Source: Planctomycetota bacterium (GTDB lineage: Bacteria > Planctomycetota > UBA1135 > GCA-002686595). From it: a DNA stretch of 39,270 nucleotides. Where the stretch lies: NCBI GenBank assembly GCA_029259595.1, contig JAJDEW010000167.1, forward strand, positions 1 to 39,270. Direction: 5' to 3'. Made by a program: the position numbers and the translations under genes. Below, in pieces: positions 24,872-32,691 of the stretch; the stretch's first letter is position 1, and every line of letters starts with the position of its first letter. The notes under the pieces are model-generated. The model worked only from the letters and a program-made list of their open reading frames with translations, ran no database searches and was not told the origin of the DNA.

Positions 24872-25945
24872 ATGATCGCCACCACCACGTTTCTGACCTC
24901 TCTACTCCTCGCCGCCGGAGACGGCGGGGACGAACGGGTCAGCTTCTACGCCAACGGCCGCGTTCGGGCCGAGAGCACGTTCGACCAGACCAACGGCGAA
25001 GACCGTCACCGCGGTCGGATGCGCGCGCGCGTCGGCGCCAAGGTCGCCATCGCGGACGGCCTGCGGGCCGAGGCGCGGCTCTCGACCGCCTCGGACGGCA
25101 ACGACGCGAACAACCCCCACTGGGACTTCGGCGACGGCTCGGAAGCCTTCCAGGGTGGAGACATCGTGTTCGACCGCTTCTTCCTCGACTTCGAGGAGGG
25201 CGACTTCCGAGCGCGCGCGGGCAAGATGGCCGACGCCTTCCGGCGGCCGCCGGTCCTGAGCGAGGTCCTCTGGGACAACGACGTCGCACCGACGGGCGTC
25301 GCGGCCTTCTACGGCCTGGAACTCTCCGACTCGGTCGACCTGGAGTTCCGCCTGATGGAGTACATCGCGGTCGAGAACGGCGGGGACACCGACTCGACCA
25401 TGTTCGGTGCGCAGTGCGCGCTGGACTTCGCGCTGAACGACACCTGCGACCTCGACTTCGCGGCCTCGTTCTCGAATTGGTCCGGCCTCGCCTCGGGTGG
25501 CGGCGCGATCCAGAACCAGGGCAACACGAACCCCATGGGCGACTTCGATGTCGTCGAGGGCTTCCTGGCGGCCACGGTCCGAGGGGGCCCGTTGAAGAAG
25601 ACCCAGGGCTTCGTCCAGGTCATGCAGAACGTCGCGGACGGCGTCGACGAGGACTCGGGCTTCGCGGTCGGCGTCAAGGTCGGCGAGTCCGGTCACCAAG
25701 GCGACTGGAACGGCTTCGTGAGCTTCCTCGACGTCGACGCCGACGCCTTCTTCAGCCCCGTCTCCCAGGACGACACGCCGATCGCCGGCACGGGAGTCGG
25801 TATGGGCATGCAGAGCGTGATCGCCGGCGTCCAGTACTTCTGGCGCGACAACGTCTCCTTCAGGCTCTGGGCCCTGAGCTCGGATGCGGACGCCGTCGAG
25901 GATCCGCTGCGGATTCGCTTCGACATCGACTTCAGCGTGCTCTGA
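24872..25945 (+). CDS. Putative outer-membrane porin
   Basis: Encodes 357 residues from the ATG at 24872; the frame opens earlier, but only this start gives a signal peptide (MIATTTFLTSLLLAA), and it lies downstream of the promoter. The mature protein is rich in alternating hydrophobic strands and Asp/Asn/Gly turns, begins RVSFYANGRVRAESTFDQ, contains repeated strand-like stretches such as VDLEFRLMEYIAVEN and FVQVMQNVADGVDE, and ends in a strand with a terminal hydrophobic residue (FDIDFSVL), as porins do. This resembles the putative-porin families of Gram-negative bacteria (beta-barrel of about 14-16 strands). One Cys pair (CALDFALNDTC) may form a disulfide. Sigma-54 control suggests induced uptake of a particular solute, perhaps the ligand of the kinase. 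Confidence 0.82.
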   Translation: MIATTTFLTSLLLAAGDGGDERVSFYANGRVRAESTFDQTNGEDRHRGRMRARVGAKVAIADGLRAEARLSTASDGNDANNPHWDFGDGSEAFQGGDIVFDRFFLDFEEGDFRARAGKMADAFRRPPVLSEVLWDNDVAPTGVAAFYGLELSDSVDLEFRLMEYIAVENGGDTDSTMFGAQCALDFALNDTCDLDFAASFSNWSGLASGGGAIQNQGNTNPMGDFDVVEGFLAATVRGGPLKKTQGFVQVMQNVADGVDEDSGFAVGVKVGESGHQGDWNGFVSFLDVDADAFFSPVSQDDTPIAGTGVGMGMQSVIAGVQYFWRDNVSFRLWALSSDADAVEDPLRIRFDIDFSVL

Positions 25946-25960
25946 GCGCGCTGCACGAAG

Positions 25961-25993
25961 GGGGGGCGGAAAGACTTTCCGCTCCCTCTTTTC
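25961..25993 (+). terminator. Rho-independent terminator after the porin
   Basis: A G-run and GCGGAA (25966-25971), loop AGACT, TTCCGC (25977-25982), CCC and then TCTTTT. The stem extends over the flanking G/C runs with one bulge. It lies 15 bases after the porin stop. Confidence 0.8.
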
Positions 25994-26042
25994 ATGAACT
26001 AACGGTCATACAACTTTCGACACGCAACCGATAAGCCACACC

Positions 26043-29000
26043 ATGAACTCGCAACCCAACAACCCTTCCAAATCCAACGCAGCGCGTTGGGCCGGGGTCG
26101 GGCTCGCCCTTGCGGGGCTCGCCATCAACCGCTGGTCCCTCGCCTGGTTCCTGACCGCGGACCGTTCGATCACGTCGACGACGACCTTGACGGCGATCGT
26201 CGTGACTCAGACCATCCTCGTCCTCGCTGGCGTCTTCTTCCTCGTCCGTCCTCCCGTGCTGGCGCGCGCGGCCTCCGGCCTCGCGACCGCCCTGCTGCTC
26301 GCGGTGACCGGACTCGGCGGATTCGGGACCTTGCGCGCGCTCGGCATCGTCAAGACCGCGAACGAAGACCGGCTCTCGACGCAGATCGCCCGGATGAACG
26401 CTTCGGAGACGCTCCACCTCAACCTCGGTGGACGACTCAAGAAGCTCTCCGCCGGCCTCCTGAACCTGCAGGTGCCGGACTGGCAAGGCCTCGGGGCCCT
26501 GCGGCCGGAGGTCAGCGTCCGCGAGCTCGATGGCACCCATGGCCCCGAGCTCTATCACGACTTCGAGGACAGCGGCGTCCTGCTTCGCAAGTGGCACATC
26601 GAGGAGGGCGAGCGGACGGTTCCCGCCGAAGAGCTCGACCTTCTGAGCTCGTTCCTCGATCGCATGTCCTACGTCAAGAAGGGCAAGTTCTACTTCGTGG
26701 GCGGCGACTTCGTCGGCGACGATTTCTCGCAGTGGGAAGTGCGCGCGGGCTTCAGCGCCTTCGGTCACCTCGAGGAAGGCGGTTGGGCCAAAGCCAAGGG
26801 CTCGCTCGTCATCCGCTGGAAGCTCGACGAGAGTCATGACCCGAACATCACGGCGGAGTTCGAGGACTTCGACGCCTGGTCGATCTCGCGCCTCGCCTTC
26901 TCGGAGTTCAAGACCTACGAGTCGGAGAACATTCTGTTCGAAGAGGTCCTCGACAGCGCCATCCCGGACGCCCAAGCTCTCGCGACGGCGCGACGCAACC
27001 AGGCCCAGGAGATGGTCGTCGACATGGTCAAGGCGGACCTGACCGGCGGCACGTGGGAACCGCCGCACCCCTTCTTCAGCGCGGCCGCGGCCTCCGAGAA
27101 CCCGTCCGTTTCGGTGATCGACATCAACCGTGACGGCTTTGACGACTTCTACACGATGCCGCGCTACGGCCCGAACCAGCTGTTCGTGAACAACGGTGAC
27201 GGCACGTTCCGAGAAGCCGCGGCGCAGTACGGCCTCGACTTCGAAGACTTCTGCACCGTGGCCCTGTTCGCGGACTTCGACAACGACGACGACGACGACC
27301 TCTTCCTGGGGCGTTCGCTGGCCCGCAGCATGTTCCTCGAGAACGACGGCGGCCGCTTCGTCGACCGCACGGAGAAGATCTTCGGTGACGAAGCGCCCTA
27401 CTTCGCGATGACCGCCTCGGCGGCCGACATCGACAACGACGGCCTCCTCGACCTCTACATCGGAACCTACGCGGCGACGCTCTTGGTCAAGGACCTGCGC
27501 GCCAAGCGGCGTGCCGGCGATGAGCGCGAGATGCTCTTTGCCGACTACCTGCCCGAAGGCGCTTCGCGCGAGCTCTTCCGCCGGCACAAGACGTCCCAGA
27601 CGAACCACGTGCGCGACCGCGTCGGACCGCCGAACTACCTGCTTCGGAACACGGGCGACCTGTCGTTCGCTGCGGAGAATTCGCCCGTGAACATCTACCG
27701 CAACACCTACCAGGCCGGCTTCGCCGACTTCGATGGTGACGGCGACCAGGACGTGTACCTGGCGAACGACTTCTCGCCCAACAGCATGTTCCGCAACGAA
27801 GGCGGCGAGTTCGTCGACGTCACCGAGGCGACCAACGCCGCCGACATCGGCTTCGGCATGGGCGTCTCGTGGGGCGACTTCGACCGCGACGGCGACCACG
27901 ACGCCTACATCTCGAACATGTTCAGCAAGGCCGGCAACCGGATCCTGCCCATGGTCGAGGCCGTCGACAAGACGTTCCTGCGCATGGCGGGTGGCAACTC
28001 GCTGCTCGAGCTGCAGGACGGGCGCTTCGAGCGCGTGTCCTCGCTGGACGGCCCCGGCTACCACGTCGAGTATGGCGGATGGTCCTGGGGCAGTCAGTTC
28101 GTCGACGTCGACAACGATGCCTGGCTCGACCTCTACGCCCTGTCCGGATACTACTCCGCACCGAAGGAGATCGGCGCCGGCCACGACTTGTGAAGCGCCT
28201 TCTGGCGCACGGTCGTGCGCACGGATGATCACGTCAAGAAAACCAACCCCGGCGATACCGAGAACCTCGGCAACTTCGGTGATTCGACGCCCCGCAACTC
28301 CTTCAGCGGCGGCGAGACGGACCACCTCTTCCTCAGCGACAAGGGCAAGCAGTTCTACGACGTCGATGCCATCTCCGGATTGGCGGACGGCGGCGACGGA
28401 CGGACCTTCTGCACCTTGGACTATGACCGCGACGGCTGGGTCGACTTCGTCGTCTCCAGCGCCACCGCTCCCTCGATCCAGCTGCACCGCAACCGGATCG
28501 GCGACGCGGTCGGCGACAAGAACCGCTATGTCGCGGTGCGCGTCGTCGGTGGTAACCGTGCCGCCGAAGCCGGCTCGGGCTGGTCTGCGCGGAACGCCTA
28601 CGGAACGCTCCTGTCCTTCGACGTCGGCGCCGAGCCGCTCGTGCGTGAGGTTCGCTGTGGCGAAGGACGTTCGAGCCTCAACTCCCGGACGATCCTGGTC
28701 GGGATCGGCGCGCGTGAGCGCGTCGACCGCCTGGACGTGCGCTGGCCCTCGGGTCGGACGACCTCGCTCGAGAACGTCGTGGCCGGCACGCTCGTGACCG
28801 CCTTCGAGAACGCGGCGGAGACGACCGACGGTTCGGGCTTCGAGAGCGAGCGCTACCAGCGCGACGTTCGCACGGAGACCCTGGCTGCGGCCCAGAGTCA
28901 CGAGAAGGCCGGCATCGACCTGCCGAAGACCCACCGGCTCTCGGTGGTCACGGCCATGTCGACGCACTGTGCCAGCTGCAAGAAGCTGCAGCCCCAGGTT

Positions 29001-29309
29001 GCGAGCCTACGCGACGCGTTCGACCAGTCCGAGCTGGGCTTGTACGGCGTGGGAACGGACCTCGAAGAGGACGAAGGAGCCCTCTCGGCCTATGCGGCCA
29101 AGAGCGCCCCGGCCTACCTCGTGTTGTCCGCTGCCCCACTGACGCAGCGGACCTGGCTGCGCGACTTCGTCCGCACGACGTTCCAGGACGACATCACGCC
29201 GGTGTCGCTCGTCCTGGACGAGAGCGGAGCGGTCTTGGCGACCATGACGGGCATCCCGACGGTCTCCAAGATTCGTGAGCTGCAGAAGAAGCTCGCCTCG
29301 CACCTCTGA
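26043..29309 (+). CDS. FG-GAP/ASPIC-UnbV protein with thioredoxin-like tail and an in-frame TGA (candidate selenoprotein)
   Basis: One open frame of 1,088 codons interrupted only by TGA at codon 717 (28191-28193). The N-terminus has about three membrane helices (to residue 105), then a helical domain of unknown type. FG-GAP/VCBS blades follow, with Ca-binding loops such as DINRDGFDD, DFDNDDDDD, DIDNDGLLD, DFDGDGDQD and DFDRDGDHD (about 360-690). After the TGA the frame continues SAFWRTVVRTDDHVKK, another DYDRDGWVD blade, and an ASPIC/UnbV domain (about 820-925). The C-terminal 130 residues are thioredoxin-like with Cys976-A-S-Cys979. The TGA is followed by a SECIS-like hairpin, so residue 717 may be selenocysteine. 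Alternatives are a point nonsense mutation or sequencing error. It is a single gene on present evidence, not two, because both halves share frame and family. Confidence 0.8.
28191..28224 (+). promoter_or_regulatory. In-frame TGA with candidate bacterial SECIS hairpin
   Basis: TGA (28191-28193), then GCGCAC (28205-28210), loop GGTC (28211-28214), GTGCGC (28215-28220), a perfect 6-bp stem. The loop begins 18 nt after the TGA, within the 16-37 nt window and with the loop G required of bSECIS elements; E. coli fdhF has its GGUC-containing loop at a near-identical distance. An alternative hairpin, GCGCC-TTCT-GGCGC (28195-28208), could compete. Confidence 0.6.
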
Positions 29310-29331
29310 TTCCCGTCGTCGGATCCTCGAA

Positions 29332-29370
29332 ACGCCCGGGTACCGCCGTTCGCGGTATCCGGGCGTCTTC
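29332..29370. terminator. Bidirectional terminator between convergent genes
   Basis: ACGCCCGGGTACCGC (29332-29346), loop CGTTC, GCGGTATCCGGGCGT (29352-29366): a 15-bp stem with one G-T wobble, followed by CTTCGTTCT. It lies between the ends of the FG-GAP gene and the hybrid kinase gene and would serve both. Confidence 0.85.
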
Positions 29371-29380
29371 GTTCTCGCCC

Positions 29381-31318
29381 TCAGCGATCGAGGACTTCAC
29401 GCACCTTGCGTGCGAGCTCGGTGATCGTGAAGGGCTTGCGCAGGAAGTGGACGCCGTCCTCCAAGAGGCCGCGCGCGAGACCCACGTCTTGCGTGCTACC
29501 CGAGATGAAGAGCACCTTCAAATCGTCCTTCTTCCTGACCAGACGCTCGGCCACCTGACGACCGTTCCAACCCGGTAGCATCATGTCCGTCACGAGCAGG
29601 TCCACCTGCTCGTCGAAGGCTTGGAAAGCCTCCGGACCATCGTTCGCCATCCGCACGGTGTACCCGAAGGACCTCAACCCCTCGCAGGCGACCTTGCGCA
29701 CCGCTCGGCTGTCCTCGACCAGGAGAATCGTCTCGGTCCCGTAGCATTGCCTCGGCTGGACGGCAGGTGTGGGCAAGGGCGCATCACCTGGCTCGGTCCG
29801 CGGCAGATAGATCGCGAAGGTCGTTCCCTCGCCTTCGCTCGAGGCCACCTCCAGAAATCCGTTCGACTGTCGGATGGTCGAGTAGACCGTCGCGAGACCC
29901 AGGCCGGTCCCTCGACCGGCCTTCGTCGTGTAGAACGGCTCGAAGATCCGGTCGCGGGTCTCGGCATCCATCCCGAGCCCGGTGTCGTGGACGTGAATGA
30001 CCACGTAGCGCCCAGGAGCCAGGCTCGTCATTGCGGGTGCGTCTTCCGACACTTCGAGCGCCGAGAGTTTCAGGGTCACACTGCCCCCGTCGGCGGCCAT
30101 GGCATCGCGCGCGTTCGCTGCCAGGTTGACGAGCGCCTGCTCGAGTTGCCCGGGGTCGACCTTGGCGTACAAGAGCTCGGGGGACGCCTCGATCTCCAGC
30201 CGAATCTCGGCCTCCAGGATCCGAGCGATCAGTCCCTCGATGCCGCGGACCAGACCGTTGAGCTCGACGACCCGCGGCTCGAGCAGGCGTCGTTGACCGA
30301 AGGCCAGGAGCTGGTCCGTGAGCGCCGACGCGCGTCCGCCGGCATCCAGCATCGTCCGCACGAGCTTCGCTTCCACGCCACCGGGCGGAATCGTCCGGCC
30401 CAGTTGATCGCAGCAGCCCAGGATCACCGTCAACATGTTGTTGAAGTCGTGCGCGACTCCCGCTGCCAGGCGTCCGATCGCCTCCATCCGCAGCGCTGCC
30501 TGCAGCCGCTCTTCGGCCTCACGCAGGGCCTCCTGGGAGCGACGACGTTCCCGGCAGTCGCGAAACGCCATCACCGCCCCGAGCACCTCGCCCGTAGAGC
30601 TCATGATCGGCGCAGCGCTGTCCTCGATGGGAACCGTCCCTCCCTGGCGATCGATCAGCGAGATGGCGTCATCCAGGTGAACGACTGCGCGTCCGGAGAT
30701 CGCCTGTTCGATCGGATGATCGGCCCGCGTGGGCTTCTGCTCGCCGATCAGGCGCATGACCTCTTCCACCGGCTGCCCCTCCGCCTTGCCGAACGGCCAG
30801 CCGGTCAAGGTCTCGGCGGCGGGATTCATGAAGGTGACCCGTCGGCCGGCGTCGGTCGCGATGACGCCATCCCCGATGCTCTTGAGCGTCGTGGCGTAGC
30901 GGGCTTCGCTCTCGCGGAGACGACGCTCGAACTCATGGCGCTGCAGGGCCATCTCGATCGTGACCACCAGGTCGTTCTCCTGAAACGGCTTGAGCACGTA
31001 GCCGAACGGCAGCGTCGTCTTGGCTCGTTGGAGCGTGGCACGATCCGAATGCGCGGTCAGGTAGACGACCGGGACATCGACCTCCTCGCGAATCCAGCGG
31101 GCGGCCGAGATCCCGTCCATCGCCCCTTTCAGACGAATGTCCATGAGGATCAGGTCGGGGGCGAGCCTCTTCGCCGTCGCGATCGCCCCTTCCGCGGTCA
31201 CCTCTTCGCCGACGACCTGGTAGCCGACCAGGTCCAGTCGCTCGATGATCTCCTGCGCGACGAGCCCCTCGTCTTCGACGACGAGAATCCGAGCCTTCTC
31301 GGTCACGAGCTTCAACAT
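29381..31318 (-). CDS. Hybrid histidine kinase: REC-PAS-HisKA-HATPase-REC
   Basis: Encodes 645 cytosolic residues with no membrane helix. Order: receiver 1 (about 8-125, Asp60 in LILMDIRLKG, Lys110 in LKPF), PAS (140-260), phosphoacceptor His290 in GVAHDFNNMLTVI, HATPase_c with NLAANARDAM, DTGLGM, FEPFYTT and GTGLGLATV (390-505), and receiver 2 (530-645, Asp578 in LVTDMMLPGWNG, Lys in RKPF). There is no DNA-binding output domain, so it must pass phosphate to a partner not encoded here or act in a phosphorelay. The H-D-F-N-N form of the H box marks the soluble PAS-kinase class. It is convergent with the FG-GAP gene and monocistronic. AGGTG lies five bases before the ATG. Confidence 0.95.
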   Translation of the reverse strand: MLKLVTEKARILVVEDEGLVAQEIIERLDLVGYQVVGEEVTAEGAIATAKRLAPDLILMDIRLKGAMDGISAARWIREEVDVPVVYLTAHSDRATLQRAKTTLPFGYVLKPFQENDLVVTIEMALQRHEFERRLRESEARYATTLKSIGDGVIATDAGRRVTFMNPAAETLTGWPFGKAEGQPVEEVMRLIGEQKPTRADHPIEQAISGRAVVHLDDAISLIDRQGGTVPIEDSAAPIMSSTGEVLGAVMAFRDCRERRRSQEALREAEERLQAALRMEAIGRLAAGVAHDFNNMLTVILGCCDQLGRTIPPGGVEAKLVRTMLDAGGRASALTDQLLAFGQRRLLEPRVVELNGLVRGIEGLIARILEAEIRLEIEASPELLYAKVDPGQLEQALVNLAANARDAMAADGGSVTLKLSALEVSEDAPAMTSLAPGRYVVIHVHDTGLGMDAETRDRIFEPFYTTKAGRGTGLGLATVYSTIRQSNGFLEVASSEGEGTTFAIYLPRTEPGDAPLPTPAVQPRQCYGTETILLVEDSRAVRKVACEGLRSFGYTVRMANDGPEAFQAFDEQVDLLVTDMMLPGWNGRQVAERLVRKKDDLKVLFISGSTQDVGLARGLLEDGVHFLRKPFTITELARKVREVLDR

Positions 31319-31525
31319 GTTTCACCTGCACAAGAGCCGTGGCGTGCCTCCGACTCAGTGGAGCCACCCGGTAGGGAACCCGAATGACGCGATCGATTCT
31401 TCGCACCCGCCGCCACGATCCCAAACGACTTCCGGACGATCAACACCACGACGGCCCATTCCTAGAAATGGGACGCGGAGACATGACCTTGACCAGGACT
31501 CGGCAGTGCGCCGACCGGCGCGGCC

Positions 31526-31942
31526 TCAGACCTCCTTCCAGACCTTCGCGAGGCTCTCCCCGTAGACGGCGAGCTCCCACTCGCAGAACCAGCCGAAGGG
31601 CGTCGACTTCACCTCGTAGTCCGTCGCCTCGAGCCGCTCGGTCAGCTCCGCGATGAACGCGCGCGCGAACTCCGGCTCCGCGTTCTCCGCACCCAGGTGC
31701 GTGAAGGAATGCAGGGCGACGCGGCGAAAGTCGCGCTTGTTCGCGAGCCACTTGACGTGCTTCAGCGAGTGCTTGAAGACGCGCTTGTGCTCCTCGGGAT
31801 CCTGGTCCTTGGCTTCGGCGTGCAGGAAGACGACGACGGCGTCCTCGACTCCGTCGTTCACAGGACCTTCATCCGCCTCTTCGATCGTCTTGGAAAAGCC
31901 CTTCCAGGAGAAGCGGCGTGCTTGAAAGGTCAGGAGCTTCAT
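31526..31942 (-). CDS. Stand-alone threonyl-tRNA synthetase editing-domain protein
   Basis: Encodes 138 residues that match the full length of the archaeal-type ThrRS N-terminal editing domain (PF08915), normally fused to the synthetase and used to remove mischarged serine from tRNA-Thr. Landmarks in order: MKLLTFQARRFSWKGF, DAVVVFLHAEAKD, RVALHSFTHLGAENAEPEFA, TDYEVKSTPFGWFCEWELAV. No synthetase domain is attached. In archaeal enzymes, as I recall, the segment after PFGW holds a Tyr-Lys pair important for editing; here it reads Phe-Cys, so either activity or substrate may differ. The protein could be a trans-editing factor, a D-aminoacyl-tRNA deacylase relative, or inactive. Its start codon overlaps that of the divergent lipoprotein gene. 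Confidence 0.87.
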   Translation of the reverse strand: MKLLTFQARRFSWKGFSKTIEEADEGPVNDGVEDAVVVFLHAEAKDQDPEEHKRVFKHSLKHVKWLANKRDFRRVALHSFTHLGAENAEPEFARAFIAELTERLEATDYEVKSTPFGWFCEWELAVYGESLAKVWKEV

Positions 31943-32672
31943 GGTGCTGTTCTACCCCATGTCGACGTTCAATCTGCCCCTCTTCCTCGGCCTGCTCGTC
32001 CTCTCGTCCTGCCGTAGCGCCGCGCCTGACAACGCGCCCGAACCGCAGCGACGCGTACTCCACGTCGGCTTCCTGATCGTCGATGGCGTCTACAACACGG
32101 AGTTGACCGCACCCTGGGACATCTTCCAGCACTCGGTCTTCCACACCGACCCCGGACTGCGCGTCTTCTCCGTCGCACCGGACCTGGATGCAGTGAAGAC
32201 CTTCGAGGGGCTTCGCATCCTGCCGGACTACAGCTACTCCGGCGCTCCGCCCATCGACATCCTGGTCGTTCCCAGCGCCGAGCACAGCATGGACACCGAC
32301 CTCCAGGACCCGGACATGATCGCCTGGGTCCGCGAGGTCGGGCTCCGCGCCCAGTTCGTGGTGTCGCTGTGCGACGGCGCCTTCGTCTTGGCCAAGGCCG
32401 GGCTCCTCGACGGACGCACGGCGACCACGTTCCCGTCCGACATCGCGGCCTTCCGCACGATGTTCCCGGGGCTCGACGTGCGCGCGGACGTCAGCTTCGT
32501 CCACGACGGCCCCGCGCTCACGTCCGTGGGCGGCGCACCGTCGTTCGAAGTCGCGCTGTACTTGTGCGAGCTCCTGTACGGCAGCGCCACCGCGCGCGGC
32601 ATCGGACGCGGCCTGGTCATCGACTGGAAGCTCGACGACGTCGAGCATGTCGTCGTCGAGCACGCGCGCTGA
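31941..32672 (+). CDS. DJ-1/PfpI-family (GATase1-like) lipoprotein
   Basis: Encodes 243 residues from the ATG at 31941 (AGGAG four bases upstream) or 225 or so from the ATG at 31959, both upstream of a hydrophobic stretch ending LVLSSC (lipobox). The mature domain is a DJ-1/PfpI or isocyanide-hydratase-type fold: HVGFLIVDGVYNTELTAPWD, IDILVVPSAEHSMD, the nucleophile elbow VVSLCDGAFVLAKAGLLDGR with Cys144, then ATTFPSD. In AraC-linked relatives the elbow is C-T-G; here it is C-D-G. A lipid-anchored DJ-1-like protein is unusual, as the family is mostly cytosolic. Possible roles are covalent binding of aldehydes or acting as a sensor; I cannot choose. It converges with the YVTN propeller gene 19 bases away. 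Confidence 0.83.
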   Translation: MVLFYPMSTFNLPLFLGLLVLSSCRSAAPDNAPEPQRRVLHVGFLIVDGVYNTELTAPWDIFQHSVFHTDPGLRVFSVAPDLDAVKTFEGLRILPDYSYSGAPPIDILVVPSAEHSMDTDLQDPDMIAWVREVGLRAQFVVSLCDGAFVLAKAGLLDGRTATTFPSDIAAFRTMFPGLDVRADVSFVHDGPALTSVGGAPSFEVALYLCELLYGSATARGIGRGLVIDWKLDDVEHVVVEHAR

Positions 32673-32691
32673 CTCCCGCTCGGGACAGGCC

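Noticed and set aside
28191..28193. Frameshift explaining the split FG-GAP gene
   Set aside because: Both halves are in the same frame, so only the single TGA codon interrupts them; no insertion or deletion is needed.
25992..28967. Minus-strand open frame of 991 codons opposite the FG-GAP gene
   Set aside because: Compositional shadow with no recognisable domain; the plus strand has clear Ca-binding blades and a terminator.
28215..29309. A separate gene starting at GTG 28215
   Set aside because: It starts inside the hairpin and inside the conserved-looking FWRTVVRTDD stretch, lacks a ribosome site, and is in the same frame as the preceding half, so readthrough or a nonsense change fits better.
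31384..31656. Small plus-strand open frame between the hybrid kinase and the editing-domain gene
   Set aside because: Overlaps the editing-domain gene on the other strand, is Arg-rich and has no recognisable feature.
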